Positions 1-13,798 of a stretch of DNA of 64,000 nt are shown piece by piece. Location of the stretch: positions 96,296 to 160,295 of the forward strand of contig WTPW01000870.1 in assembly GCA_009809945.1 (NCBI GenBank), written 5' to 3'. Below the pieces are notes generated by a model. The model saw nothing but the letters and a program-made list of their open reading frames with translations, did no database searches and had not been told where the DNA came from. The DNA is from Gigaspora margarita (taxonomy: Eukaryota > Glomeromycota > Glomeromycetes > Diversisporales > Gigasporaceae). The position numbers and the translations under genes are program-made. Numbering within the stretch: the stretch's first letter is position 1; each line of letters starts with the position of its first letter.

Positions 1-1939
1 TAAATAACCAATTGAGTATCACAAAGAAATTTTAGTACATAGCAAAAACAATAGAAAAGCGTTATATAATCATCAAATGATAATTTCAAGAATAATTCAA
101 TTCAAATAAATTTCATGTTATGTTTAAAACTTTTATAAAACAATGTATCAAATTAACTACCTTTTTGTTAAAGGCGAGGCAATAGTCGAGTGAACATTTA
201 ACGTTAAAATAACAAGAACGAAAATGATGTAAATTAATTTCATTGTGATAGTATTAAAAAAAAAACGAATTTATCAGATGAAATTATATAGTTTAAAACC
301 TTTATCGAGCTCAAGTTGTATTTATAATTAAAAGGCCAGGCTTAGTATTTAGATTCATATCCTTTTGTGGCTTGTTAATTTTTTCTGAAAAAAATACATA
401 TTTTTTTAACAACAATTTATGCATTTATTTACAATATGTGTTCCGCGCCATTTCTCAATTCACTATATGTCAATTCAAATTAAATCGCCATAGGCCGTTT
501 TGCAATCTTTACAAATTTACGATAAATATTTGTTGTTTGGAAAAGAACGAGTTTAAGAGTTTAGTACTAATCGAGCCTTATATAGCTGTATAGTGTTCGA
601 TATGATGGTTTATATACAGTGCTTGATATACGTGTTAGGATAATAATTTATGGTGTCGAAGTTTAATCACTTAAATTTCATATCTATCACACTTATACAA
701 TTGATTTAATTTTCGATTTACTTTTTTAAGTAGACGAAAAGATAATTAAAGTAATTAAGGGTTGGGTTATTAATTATATAAGAATAGTGTAGCGAATTTT
801 AAGAGTACTTTGAAATAATAAATCGATTAGAATGTATTTAAATAAACTGCCTATTATTTAAGTTTTGCTAATCTAACAAATGTCAGTTTTATTTAAAACA
901 CCTGAGACATCGATTCTTATTTCCCACTCTATAAAGACATTGAAAACTTTATTAAAGGTGTGTTTTTATACATTCTCATAAATTACAAGGCAAATCGAGT
1001 GAAGTCTTAGTTTCTTAGAAACTAAACTTTCACCCGTTACCCATTGAAACTAGAATCATGACTTCGCTTTACGGTCACACTCCTATGTTATCACCGTAAC
1101 AATATGCAAAATATTATAAATATAATTAAAAAAAATTAGCTTTACATCCATTCGTTTTGAATGCAGAGTTAGGTGAAGCAATTTACGCAAATGCGAAAGA
1201 CTAAACTTAAAACCGGGAAAAGACGAAACCCCTAGAGAAAGTCGAAACACCCGACGAAAATAAATTCTCTAAGGCTTTGGAGAAGTCCAAGCCATGTTGG
1301 TAAATAAAAATAATTTGTGTATGCTGTTAAGCACAGCATGTGGCTCATATGAAGAGATACATTTAAGAAAACTAAGCTTCAGCTTGGAGTTTATAATTAA
1401 ATCAACGCAGCCTTGAAAATTCATAGCCTGAGATCTTATATTTATTTTAAAAGTTCTCATTAAGGTTGTTTAAGTAAATATTTAATAAAATTGATTATTA
1501 AACTATTATGATTTTTCAATTTAATATTTTGATGTTGAAACTTTAAAGCAGCATACATAAGGCTTTTTGAAGTTGATTATTCGGTTAGTTTCACTTTCCA
1601 GGACTCTCGGGAGGGGGTAAAATGAAACGAACATATATAAAAATGATTAAAGATGGGCCAATTTCATTGGTTGATGTAAATCGAGAGTCATCCATTGTTT
1701 TGATTGGTTGTTCATTTTTGGGGGAGACTTCATGATGTTAACCGAAAAATTAATTGTTGGAAGGAATTATGTAGCGACACATATTACTCAATTACCACCA
1801 AAAACAAATAATACCACACAATATACTCAATAAATAAAGTCGGTATGATTTGGCAAGGTTAAGGCATTTAAGGTATATGGTGGGAACACCGTGGCAGTTT
1901 ATTATCAAAAGTTTATTTTATTATCACTTTTGTGCTGAT
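1..1939. other. A+T-rich non-coding stretch
   Basis: No reading frame here has a recognisable domain, coding bias or credible splice structure. The few open frames are short and low in complexity. I see no RNA gene and no delimited repeat; the stretch ends at the target-site duplication of the first hAT-type element. Confidence 0.5.
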
Positions 1940-2177
1940 TAGTGTTTGGATCCGTGGAGGTATCTATCCGGATATCCGGATAATATTCGGATATCCGATC
2001 TTAATTTTAGTTGACGGATAGGATTTGACGGATATCCGGATAGGACTTGGTAATATCCGGATAATATCCGGATACTATCCGGATACAGACTTAAAAAAAG
2101 GTACGGATATCCGGATTTATAAAAATGATGACGGATGATCAAAAAAGTATCCGGATTGTATCCGGATCCAATCACTA
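1940..2177. mobile_element. hAT-type MITE (238 bp), TSD GTGCTGAT
   Basis: The ends are inverted repeats: TAGTGTTTGGATCCG on the left and, read inward from the right, TAGTGATTGGATCCG. The 8-bp sequence GTGCTGAT occurs directly on both sides (1932-1939 and 2178-2185). An 8-bp target duplication with TAGTG-type ends is the hAT superfamily signature. The interior is packed with variants of TATCCGGATA in both orientations, which look like subterminal transposase-binding repeats. It has no coding capacity. Confidence 0.85.
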
Positions 2178-2278
2178 GTGCTGATAACTTTACACGAAAG
2201 TCAAAAACTAAATTTACTTATAACAGATTACATGCGGGCGGTGAAAAAGAACAAATCCAAGCACACAAAAAGTATTTA

Positions 2279-2644
2279 AGGCCACGCAAGTTGGTTTTTC
2301 GTTTTGCATTACCCGCCGTCCCATTTTTTCAATTTTTTCAATTTTTTTTTTTAGACCCCAATTGTGCCAATTGTTCGATTTTTGACATATATTTTTTCCC
2401 GCTATCTTCATCCGGTGTCTCCCGATGGAGACCTTAATTTCCCGTAATTGTCCGATAGGACTGACAGGAAAAATNTGACTGCCGGCCCAATTTTTTAATT
2501 CCTTGTTGTGCAAAATGAACAATTAACCTTGTATAACCTTAAATGTGAACATTATTCTATTTGCAGTAAAAAAAAAAAACCGTCCGTCCGTCCCGAATTT
2601 TGAAATACATGTAATACAAAACGAAAAATCAACTTTGCGCGGCC
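2279..2644. mobile_element. TA-flanked MITE (Tc1/mariner-like)
   Basis: Imperfect inverted repeats of about 34 bp at 2279-2312 and 2612-2644 share GGCC(A/G)CGCA and TTTTTCGTTTTG. The dinucleotide TA flanks both ends (2277-2278 and 2645-2646), as expected for Tc1/mariner-type insertion. The interior is low-complexity with one N and no transposase. Assignment rests on the ends alone. Confidence 0.6.
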
Positions 2645-2646
2645 TA

Positions 2647-5600
2647 TGCCCAAATCCTACCAGTCTTTTTACACTGCCAAGGTTTAGTTTAAACTCATCC
2701 GAATTTACACGAGGCCTTGCAATTTAGATGGGTGGCTTTGCTTCCAGGTACTTGTATTTGGTTCATGGGGTCTTGGTGGGCTTAGAGTGACTTGGGAATG
2801 ATTTCTTGGCACCTTGAATCAGGTCTTGGTCACATTTCTCTGGGCACGTGGTAACGAATCTGGCAGATGTAGATTTTGCCTCTAATAATATATAGTCGAT
2901 ATTAATAAGATAGCTGTACGACATAATTGCGTTAGAACCAAGCATAAAGGCAAAGTAGACATAAAATTATACATATTTATAAAAATTACAACAAATAACG
3001 CCCCAACGCGCTATTACGCGAAATACGGCAAATTAAATTTATTAGAAGCGAGAATATGAATTCTCAAAAACGTTTAAAGGCAAAAAAAGCATAATCAAGT
3101 GACCGAGTACGCATTTTATACATATTTGTATTATATTATCTTTAATTTGCGTTATAATACTATGTATGTTTAATTTATATATTTTAGGAAATTTAGTGTT
3201 ACAAAATCATTTTTAAAAAATGATTTAATAAATAATAAAAGATTATGCAAATTGATATATTTAATAATATCGATATATCTAGTTATAAAAGATACAGGGT
3301 AAACATCAAGTCACATGAATTTGGTTAAAACCTTGTTTCACGATATCCTAACACGTGTTATGTACTTTACACGAATGATTATTTGTAGTCACGTTTCGAG
3401 ATTAATGTGATTTAACGAAAAGAATATTTGTTTTTAATTTTCACGTTCTTGATCTTATCACGTGACTGATGCTGATTGGTCAAAATCATAAAGTATGGAT
3501 GAAAATTAGTAAACATCTCAATTACTCTCAGATATTTTAATTATACCAGTGTTTATTAATAAAGTTTGATGAAACTAATTTTGAATTGGCGAATGGTTTC
3601 GTTAAAATTACATGCCTAATTCGAAACTGACAAATGAAAAATCAAAATACAGTTGATCAACTTTTATTGAGTTTTTAAAATGACCTCTGAATAAGTTAAA
3701 TCTTAAAGTTTTTTCCAAATTATGCTATTTCATTATAAAGATTATCGGGTTATACATGAAAACAGTATTAATGAACTTTTTCAGTTCGTAATATAATAAT
3801 ATTGACTATACAAAAAATTGCAAGCACGCACAAATGTAGATTTTAGTTTTCATTACGTGAAACCTGAAGCAGGTAATGTTTTTTTAGTATTGATGGCCTC
3901 TTTGTAAAGCCAACGGATATCTCAAGATGATCGACGCATTCATCGCGTAATATTGAGATGTGATTCATCAAAATGGAAAAATGACAAAAAAAAATAAAAT
4001 AAATAAAAAAATAGGTAGATATGATAATGCAAGCATAAATCTTAAATTCACGTAGGCCGTTTTATTTCCATTATGAAATAATTATTGTCTTACATTTCAT
4101 CAATCTTCATAAGTTTCGTCATCCATCAATTCGTTATTTAGAAATTGCTTTATTAAAGGTGTCAATATGGAAGTTTCATTATTTGACAGGCATTTTTAAC
4201 TGATTCTACACGGTATCTAGTCGAACAGCTATCATTATTTAATGTGTTTATTAGGTAACTAATAATAATGTGATTATTTTTGCAACAATATAATGTTTGC
4301 TTAAATTGTAACCCCCCTCCCCACCACGCTTAAGCTTCGTAATGGAACTTTAAACAAAATTACAACTGATAACTAAATGGCCTTAATATTAATAAATTAA
4401 TAAAATTGAAATAAATAGTAGCAACGCCATCATCTAATGATTAGTTTATTTAAACCGTGCCCGATTACAACCTCTAATTTAGTTTAATATTTTCTATCGA
4501 ACTGGATGTTCTGGAAAATTTTTATAAGTTGTATGACGAAATTCATTTACCAATATATTAGAGTAATTAAAATATAAAAATCTATTAAACGGAAATTTAA
4601 AATTCATATGGCCAAATATGAGAGCATAATTTGAATTATGCTATTCACTTACTTAATTTCTTTTTTTACATTGACTTAGAAATTTTCAAGTTAAAATCAT
4701 TTATTAATCGAATCATTGAAATGATAATAACTGCTTTTTTTTAACTGCGCTGATTTAACTGAATGCGAAAACCTAGTTTTGTCTTTCGTCAAAATTTCAA
4801 TAATTTATCAGATTTCTTCGATTTTAATACATCCCAACTTTTCATTGTTATTTAACATTTCAGAACACTCAACATTTCGACCACCTTTAAAGGAGTTGTT
4901 TAAGAACTCTATTAATCAATATAACTATCATTTGCCAATTGACGTATTAATAATAAATGATTCAAGTTATTAAAATTTGTTATTAGACGCTATCTCTTAT
5001 TTAGGCTCATTTCATTTGCATCAATTCAGTATTATAATATTATTGCTGGATAGCTTAAAAAATGAATTATTTTTATCAATCACTATCAATATAAATATTA
5101 TGAATGTGTCTCTAAACTTGGTTGATAAGTTTTATTTTGAACAAACATTAACGAATCTTTGCGAAAAATAGGGTTAAAAAGATACACTTGGGTTATAGAT
5201 TTGCACATTATATCGTCGTCGTTTCGTCATTAATATATTTGTCATTATATCTAAAAATGATTCATTTTTATTTGGTAAATTTATGAGCGTAATCTTTATC
5301 GAATGCTTTACAGTATTGTAATGAGTGCTTCATAGGTTCAGTAACCGCATTACATGATTTATTATACGATATTAACCTCGTGTTTTTTTTTAATATATTT
5401 AAAATTTTTGCAGAAAATGAGAATACAGTAAATAACGAAAATGATTATATTGTTTCTGGGCTACAAATAAGGAATTTAAGATTTATAAACAAGTAAATTG
5501 AAGATCAGGCAACATTTCTACTTGGAATTGAATAATAGTGACTCACATTAACATGTTTTATATAATCACTTTATAAAAAATAAAGGTCAACACATCAGAG

Positions 5601-6552
5601 ATAGTTATTCTCAATAGTTTTAGTATGCATTGCTGCATTGAGCAACTGCTTTAGGTATATATTCTTGACATATTATTTCTATACAAAGTGGCTGAGAATT
5701 CATGACCCTTTGACAATTTAATTAATTTTCAATGTGCCGCTAGACCCAAGAATTGTCCTAAATTCCCATTAACCGGATAAGTCACGAGACTTCGTGATCA
5801 TATGATTAATTAACCACAATTTTTGCACGAATGCCATGAAAAATTGTAAATCTCGTAGAAATCATAGACCTCGAAGACAGTAGTGTACTTTTCGATGGAA
5901 TAGTTTATTTATACCTTCTATTTCTGTATTTATCACCCCTATTGGATGTTTATATTGTGTATAATTTAGCCAATATAGTAATATAACATACCTGGTAGAT
6001 GTAATAGTCAATAGTTGCAGTAATTAACACATGTAAATAGCCCATGTTCCCCGAATCGATAGTTTTCCGAAGATAGTCATCCGCATATATAAATTAATAA
6101 AGAATAACTCATATTATTATGACTACTTGTATCTTCACATACATTCAGCCATTTGCCACTTTCGTAAAGGCAAATCACATAAATCCTCTGTAACGCGTAA
6201 TTGTAATAAACCTGTTAATTATTTTAGCATATACACGGACATTGTAGTCAATCATACAAGATATCGTAGTTAAAGTAAACTCATTAACAGCATCTTTTGA
6301 ATCATCCAAATTAATGAATAGATTATGATAATAAACTTATATCTAATGCATGACAGAAACTTGGGACCACATTGTAAAAATTTTTCAACTTCCATCATAT
6401 ACAGTAGTCTGAATTATAAGTTCTGTTATATTAATCCTAGAATATCCGGTTATAAATTTCGAGTTCAAATTAACAATAGAAATTATTAAAGTAAAAAAAA
6501 TAAATTTAAACTTTATAAATTGCATATAATGAGATTATTCTTAAACTTATAA
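2647..6552. other. Long non-coding stretch with one MITE remnant
   Basis: No gene is supportable. The part at about 4250-4385 (ACCACGCTTAAGCTTC and flanks) matches the right half of the MITE at 16003-16240 and is a truncated copy. The last 300 bases (about 6250-6552) resemble sequence downstream of the BTB-TLDc pseudogene (57705-57960), so the 3' flank was duplicated with the gene. Confidence 0.5.
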
Positions 6553-8085
6553 CTATTTTTTTTCATGAATCTGAAATATTTCATATTCCTCTACTGAAAA
6601 GAATGAACGTGAAGAAACATATGTAGATTTCTCTCTAATTAATTCTTTATAGCATGAAGTGTCTTTGAAACAGTAACATCTATCATTTTGATTGGAATTA
6701 TACATAAACAGACTGCCGCGAAAAGCTGGCCCACAATTATCAAAACAAAAAATCGCTTCTTTTGTATCTTTTACACGACTTAAAATAGAAGTTTGGACAG
6801 TGCCATTTTTCAATGAAAAAGTAAAGCTCTCTTCGCAACTTTTACAACCATTAAGCGCTTTATCCCATCCAACAGGATTATATCCACCAAGAATTTCATC
6901 AGTGTCTTCAACTTTTATAACAATCACCAAATTTTTTTTCTTATCGCATAAATTCCAAAATGAATCACGAGTAAATCCATCTCTACTTCCACGAAGAAGT
7001 AATTTAAATTCATATGGATTATTAGTCATATGATACGTATCAGTTTTTTTATCAATCCATGAAGCAATCTCTGCTGCATGTTCTTCATTAATAACGTTCG
7101 AAAATGTTTCTGTTGTTCTATGTGGCAGTTCTGGTAGTAAAATCACACGAGGCGGAAGAATTACCGAAGATATTGGTCGATCTGGTGTCATATATCTTTT
7201 AACTACATCATTCCAAAGATTTTTTTCAAGAATTTGTTGATAGGGATGAATATTATCGTAAATATCACCACCAGACATTTGAAAATAACGGATATGAGGC
7301 AAACAATTTTTTAAAGAAGATTTTAATGCTATAAAGTTTTCACTAGACCAATCTTCAGGATTGGATGATAGATCAGGATTCTGTGCAACACCCCATTTGA
7401 TAATGTAATTCCAAATCTTAACTTCTTCCATTTGTAAATCGTCACGTTTAATCAACGAAACCAATGCATTTTCTTGAAGAGATACAAAATCTTCAGATTC
7501 AAAAATTTTATTTGGATACTTAACTAAAATATCATTACACCATTCTTGTAACTTTAAAAGTTTGTCATTTTGGAAACTTTCTTGATGAATGCGAACAAAA
7601 TGTAAGCGAAGCCAATGAGCATTTGATTCAATTAAAAAGGTTTCAAGATATTTAGCCAACTCTTCAAGAATAAGTTCACATGCGACAAGCATTAACTCAA
7701 AAATAAATGATGCCTCAAGCTTTTCCAATAAAACTATTCCTCCATAAATATATCTTTATTTTATTGACGTTAAGAAATAATTTAGTGATTTCACTTAAAA
7801 AATATATGGATTTATTTAATAATAAATAACTTACTTAATAATAATTTCAAATTGTTGAATAGAAAGATTTTTCAAATTAATTGTTTTAATATTATTTTTA
7901 TCTTTATCAGCTATTTTCAATTCATTATGAAAATATAAAGATCGATGTTTTAAAATGGCTGAATGTGTTTGAAATACTTTAACGTTTGGTGCTTCACCAA
8001 TTTTAATAATTACATTGAAATCGTCTTTATCATCAAGAAGCTCAAGATAATTATTCGAAAGCTTTTCAAAAAATTTTGCTGCCAT
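6553..8085 (-). CDS. BTB-BACK-TLDc domain protein, copy 1 (two exons)
   Basis: Exons are 8085-7835 and 7753-6553, with an 81-nt intron using GTAAGT (7834-7829) and an AAAG acceptor ending at 7754. The split lysine codon joins an N-terminal BTB half (MAAKFFEKLSNNYLELLDD) to YIYGG and the BACK helices. The product is 483 residues. BTB covers roughly residues 15-130 and BACK about 140-240. The C-terminal third is TLDc, shown by FKLLLRGSRDGFTRDSFWNL and EILGGYNPVGWD. BTB-BACK proteins usually act as cullin-3 substrate adaptors; the role of TLDc in these fungal proteins is unknown. The ATG at 8085 begins the same MAAKFF start seen in the other intact copy (45202) and in the 59454 pseudogene. All splice and reading-frame features are intact, so it is probably functional. 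Confidence 0.9.
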
Positions 8086-8102
8086 TGAATTGAAAGTTTC
8101 TA

Positions 8103-8165
8103 AATGCTACGTCCGAATGTACGTAGATACAGTTAGGTATAAATACGTACGTACAACGTACATGC
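8103..8165 (-). promoter_or_regulatory. TACGTACGTAC-rich tract upstream of BTB-TLDc copy 1
   Basis: Just upstream of the ATG lies a cluster of overlapping TACGTA/ACGTAC words, including AAATACGTACGTAC at 8141-8154. Similar clusters sit immediately upstream of the other three BTB copies. The tract could be a conserved 5'-UTR or promoter element, or merely a shared repeat inherited by duplication. No TATA box or factor site is claimed. Confidence 0.3.
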
Positions 8166-8741
8166 ATACAGTTTTCCGTCATTTATTTCCGCATCAACTC
8201 TAAATCCGGTAAGCCTTAGCTATTTGGGGAATTAGTGCCACCAGACACATGTATGTAAAGTACGTACTGTACATCGCGTTTATACATTTATACAGATATG
8301 AATCTTCACTAACTTTAAATATTATAATACTAACCTAAAGCTATTATTATTCGGCAATTTTTTTGATTCTAAAGTTAGTATGGATGAAGAAAGGCATTTG
8401 AATGTATTTGAAATCTGCTGAAGCAGGCAATTCTGATGGACAAGTTAATGTTGAATTTTGCTATGAAACAGACATAGGCACACTAAAGATGAAAAAAAGA
8501 CGTTTGATCGGTATTTGAAATCTGCTGAAGGTGGTGCTTCAAAAGGACAATTAAATGTTGGATTCTGTTATAGAAATGGGATAAGTGCAACTAAAGATGA
8601 AAAAAGGCATTTGAATGGTATTTAAGTCCACAGAAGTGCCAATTCGAATGGAATATAATGTTGAAATTTGCTATACAAGCAGCATATGCACAGTCAAGGA
8701 TGAAAAAAGGCATTTAAATGGCAATTGAAATCTGCTAACGG

Positions 8742-9583
8742 CAGTGATGGTAAATGACCTGTTCATTTGCAAATTTTTCAAATGACCTCAAATGACCCTA
8801 AAATGACCGGTCATTAATGGTCATCTCAATCTTGGGTCATTTAGAAATGACTCGTGACCAAATGACCATGGTCATTTTGAAATGACCGAGGTCATTTGAG
8901 GGTCATTTAGTCATTAGGCCATCGTGCATATAGAGTTTGTATCCCATAACTAATATTTTTTGCATAGATTGATCAACTTTAACTACATAACGATAATGCA
9001 TACGTTATAGGTTTCGAAGTAAGCTTGGTTGGGCTAGGTATTAATTGACTTGGGTCCAAACCCAATAAAGGTTTATATCCCACCTAGAAATGATAAATAA
9101 CTTGATCGCTTGATCGAAATTTAAATAACTCCAAGCTATTAAATCATGACAAGATCATTTTGGTTACCGGTATTAAGTTCATTTAGTTCAATGGCATATA
9201 AAATAATTTTATTGGTCGAATTGCTCATATAAAAAGTTATCAAACTTTATTACTTTCCTTATTGATAATCTTAGCTATAGATTAAAGTCCCAAATTTTAC
9301 TAAGTCAATTAATATTTATGTCTTAAGTAAGGTGTTCGAAATATGTAATTTATTATTTTGAACAACTTTACTTAAGACATAAATATTAATTGACTTATAG
9401 TTACAATTATTGATTATGTTTTAATTTTGTTTGGCAGCCAATTCTGATTGGCTAAAGAGCATTAGAATATTAACTAACATATGTTAAATGACCTTCTAGG
9501 TCATTTGAGCCTCGAAATGACCCAATGACTAGTCATTTGTCATTTGAGTCATTTGGGTTATTTCAGATCATTTACCATCACTG
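8742..9583. mobile_element. hAT-type element (842 bp), TSD GCTAACGG
   Basis: The ends CAGTGATGGTAAATGACCTG and, from the right, CAGTGATGGTAAATGATCTG are almost perfect inverted repeats. GCTAACGG is duplicated exactly at 8734-8741 and 9584-9591. Subterminal regions are filled with AAATGACC/GGTCATTT words in both orientations. There is no transposase. It interrupts the Sel1 array of the host pseudogene. Confidence 0.92.
9299..9397. repeat. Nested ~30-bp-arm hairpin inside the 8742 hAT element
   Basis: Near-perfect inverted arms containing AAGTCAATTAATATTTATG...CTTAAGTAA at about 9303-9331 and 9367-9395 surround a short spacer. It may be a tiny nested MITE or an internal hairpin of the host element. 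Confidence 0.6.
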
Positions 9584-11824
9584 GCTAACGGTGATAATTC
9601 TAGTGTGGGCAATGTTATCTTGGGTTCGGTTATAAGAATGGCATTGGCACCGCCAGAGATAAAAAGAGCATTTGATTTGTACTTGAAATCTGCTGCGTGC
9701 AGCAATTCGAATGGGCAATATAGTATTGGATTCTGTTACGTAAATGGCATAGGCACAGCTAGGGATGAAAAAAAGGCATTTGAATGGTATTTGAAATCTG
9801 CTGCAGACGGCAATTCGAATGGACAATTAAATTTTGGAAACTGCTACAAAAATGGTATAGGCACAGCCAAGGCAGGTATTTGAAATCTGCCGAAGTTGGC
9901 AATTCTAATGGACAATTAAATGTTGGATTCTGTTATGAAAATGGATTAGGTACAGCTAAGGCAGAAGAAAAAGCTTTTAAGTGGTATTTGAAATCTGCTG
10001 AAAGTGGTAATTCGGATGACAATTGAACCTTGGAAACTGCTACGAAAATGGTATAGGTACAGTAAAGCCCGAAGAAAGGCATTTGAATGGTATTTGAAAT
10101 CTGCCGAAGGTGGCAAGTCTAATGACAATCATATGTTAGATTCTCTATGAAGATGCATAGGCACAACCAAGGATGAAGAAAAGGCTTTCGAGTGGTATTT
10201 AAAGTCTACCGAAGGTGGAAATTCGAATGGACAATTAACTACTACAAAAATGGTATAGGCACAATCATATCAGAAAAAAAAACATTTGAGTGGTATTTGA
10301 AATCTACCGAAAGTGACAATTCTAATGGACAATTATATGTGGATTCTGTTATGAAAATGGCATAGTTATAAGAAAGGCATTTGAATCTTATTTGAAATCT
10401 GCCGAAGGTGGAAATTCAAATGGACAATTTTGTCTTGGATTCTAGTATGAAATGGCATAGGCACAATTAAGGATGAAAAGAAGGCATTTGAATAGTATTT
10501 AAAGTCTGCCAAAAGTGGTAATTCTATAGAACTACTGAGAATGAGATAAAAGCATCCAATTGTATTTAAAATCAGGATTAAACAATATGCAACGAATGTA
10601 ATGGATTAAACATAAATAAAAACTGTTGTAAAAAATGTAATATGTTTTCATTTTGAAAAAAATTTTGAAAAGTGGACAAATGAAAATAAAGTAATTGATA
10701 AATTTATTCAAGATACTCATCTAAAATCATCAAATTATTGTGATGTTTTAAAGTGGATTCAATTCGATAAACTCAAGGACATTAAATATTTAGATAGAGG
10801 TGGATTTGGTATAGTATATTCAGCAGCGTGGGTCGATGAATGTTATAAATTGGGACTATAAAAAAACAATGGAATAGGTGAAATGATCGTAGCTTTGAAA
10901 GGTCTAGATAATTTTCATAACCTTGAAGAATTTTTACAAGAGGAATATAATAATTATTTTAATCTAAATTTTTTAATGTATTTAAGTCACCTACTAAAAA
11001 AAAATTACTTAGTCGTAAGGTTTAATTTCACATAAATATAGAATATGGAAAATATACTATATGGTGTTATGGATTAACTAAGGAACCACATACTAATAGT
11101 TTTATGATGGTTCAGGAATATGCAAACTATGGAAATCTCCGTAGTTATTTAGAAAAGAAATACATTATTGTAGAATAGAAAAATACAAATGCTAAAAAAT
11201 ATAGCAACAGGTTTTAAAGCTATTGATAAAGCTGAATTAGTTCATGGGGACCTTCATATGGGAAATATTTTGCATGATCTACAATGGAACGAATATTTCA
11301 GATTTAGGATTAGGTTTTATTATAAATCATACAAATGAAAAACAAACAATATATGGAGTTTTACCTTATATTGCATCAGAGGTTTTATGAACAAGAACAT
11401 ATACATAAGCATGTGATTAAAAATCAATTACTTTCTGAAAAACCACCCTTTTATGAAGTTCCACATGATATGGATTTGGCATCTGATATCTGTTATGGTT
11501 CACGCCCAAAAATTGAAAAAGAAAACCAGATTTATTTAAGCAACTTATTAATAAATGCTGGGACACGAACCAATAAATCGACCATGCGCAAGTGTATTGC
11601 TAGAAATATTTAATTACTGGATAATAGATTTTAATGACCCAGATTCGGAATTAAATGTACAAACTAAAAAATATAAGACCGAAAACATTGCTTTTCTACA
11701 ACCTAAAAAGCGACCAGATGCATATTATACAAGTAGATTATTCACTTCTTCAAATTTACCAAAATTTGATAATTTATCACAACTTCCTACTTTTCTAAAA
11801 TCTACTTTTCAAGTTCCAGAATAA

Positions 11825-13180
11825 ATTTACTGAAAGTTGTATCTAACCGTTACTATATTTTAAGTAAGGACTTTTTATTTTTTATTAAAATCAATTCCTA
11901 TTTTACTAAAATTTCTATATTTAAACATTAAAAAGTTTAGTTTTCTGAATACCGAATTTAAATTAGGACCAGTTGAACCCCTGAAATTATTATTTTTACA
12001 CTTAAAAAAAAAATTAGATGTTTGTACATAAGTAAACTATTAAACTTTTCAACTTTACAAATTTACCAAAATTTAAAAATTTATCACAACTCACAACCTT
12101 CACAACTTGTCTGCTTTTCTAATATCTTATCGTTCTAGATGAACCCTAATAAATCTGCCAAAATCGTATTAAAAGTCATGCTATATGTTTATTATTTCCA
12201 ATATTACCCAAACAGACTTTATAATAGGTCTTTAAAATACTAATTTTTCTTTGAAAATACCATCTCTGTAATGTCATTTACAATCTTTTCTGACCCGCAA
12301 ATGAATATAAATTATATGATGAAATTTGGACCCCAAAATTATACCAAAAAAGTCGGTTTTTTTTTCTTTGCATCTAGTTGAAGATTATGTGCGTAAGTAT
12401 TATTATTTGAGTGTCTCCAAAAGAAAATCTGCAAATCTTAAAAGATTTGCGGGTTTCCCTTGGCGCACACATTTTTTTTATATCCAAAATTTTGGTTTGT
12501 TATTTATATAATAGTTTTCATCAACAATATACGTACGCATATAGCTTAAAGAATTTCTTGAAAAATGAAAGAAACAATCCTAAGTATACACCAAGCTTAC
12601 GTGAAACTATAAGAAAATCTGAATAATATGAATGGAAATATTATCAAAGAAAAGTTAATTAAAAAAGAACCAAAAACATAAAGATAGTGATTTGATTAAT
12701 AAAATTTTTATTATATAAAGATTTATTTTTTAAACAATTGATACAGTATCTAGTCTTGTGGTTTCTTAAAAACTAATATACTCTCCAGAGTAAAATAATT
12801 TTGCCAATTGAATATTTCGGTTTAGTGTTCCGCATGAATTGAATCAGGCGTATATTTTTAGATCCGAATTCGATCCAAAATTTCATCCAAATCCTTGATT
12901 TTTGGGGTTCGACAAGTATGAATCTAGATCAGATCCGGTCTGCAGCAACACTACTTTCGACACTAGTAGTATGTCACTTTATTGAAGGTTAATTAAAATC
13001 GCGAAATAATCAAATTAGTTCTCGATATAGTCAATTTTTTTTAAAAAAAACTTTTAATGAAACCAATAATTTCATGGTAATAGAAGTAACTAGTATTAAT
13101 TTTGTATTATCTAACAATAATAAAAATAACCTTAAATAAAGCAATAAGTAAAAAATAATTAGTCGTTATATTAAGCTTTG
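11825..13180. other. Non-coding stretch with a duplicated kinase 3' end
   Basis: At 12048-12130 there is a degenerate second copy of the last ~75 bases of the kinase pseudogene (FTNLPKF-like words at 11750-11824). A possible hAT-like pair, TAGTGTT... at 12823 and ...AACACTA at 12953, has only poor flanking repeats. No gene is recognised. Confidence 0.45.
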
Positions 13181-13798
13181 TCTGTAAACATGGACTACGA
13201 AGACTATGAAGAGAACTCGGGACTTGTCCATATTTCTTTGTAACAAATATGACCAAGTGAAGATTACTTTATAATTATGATATGAATAAATTTCTTGTAG
13301 AAAGTAAATAATTTGCTAAATACAAAATTTTAAACGTTTATTTAAAAAAATAGTAAAAATTAGGCTTTTGCAGATATATAGTAAATATTGCAATCTGAAA
13401 ATTCAACTTTATTTTCAAATTTTATCTTTTTTTTATTTTGGATACATTACTGGTAAAAACTAGGTTTTTTTCATTGATTCCAGAAGAAATATTCAAAATT
13501 TAATCATACAACAAGTTAACTATTCTAAATAAATTTTGCTTTAAATGAAACTTTATTAATTATATTAATTCTTTCAAATTAATTTCTCAAATTCTTCAAA
13601 TTAATAATAATAATCGATATTCAGTAAAAACAACACAACTCACACCTGTGAATTTTCAGTAGAATGAAGATAAATTAAAATTTTGATAAAGTGAAGTTAG
13701 GCTCAAAATCAGTTCATATAAAATTTTTTATAGTGAATTGATTAAGAAAACTCTTGATATATTGAATTCTTAATACTAAAATCCAATCACTTCATTTA

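Larger units (their letters stand above)
8388..11824 (+). pseudogene. Sel1-repeat plus protein-kinase pseudogene
   Basis: About thirteen Sel1-like units of ~105 bp run from 8400 to 10520, with words such as WYLKSAEGGNS, NGQLN and CYENGIGT. They continue into a Cys-rich CNECNGLN/CCKKCN segment (~10580-10640) and a kinase domain. The kinase has a glycine loop, DRGGFGIVY (10793-10819), a VALK-type lysine (~10888) and a catalytic loop, HGDLHMGNIL (~11244-11273). It ends at TAA 11824 after FLKSTFQVPE. Many frameshifts and stops, plus the hAT insertion at 8742-9583, show it is dead. Sel1/kinase proteins are an expanded family in Rhizophagus. Their usual domain order cannot be checked here, and two adjacent pseudogenes remain possible. 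Confidence 0.8.

Noticed and set aside
12823..12953. TAGTGTTCC...AACACTA as a small hAT MITE
   Set aside because: Only seven end bases pair well and the flanking octamers (TTTCGGTT and CTTTCGAC) do not match in register; too weak.
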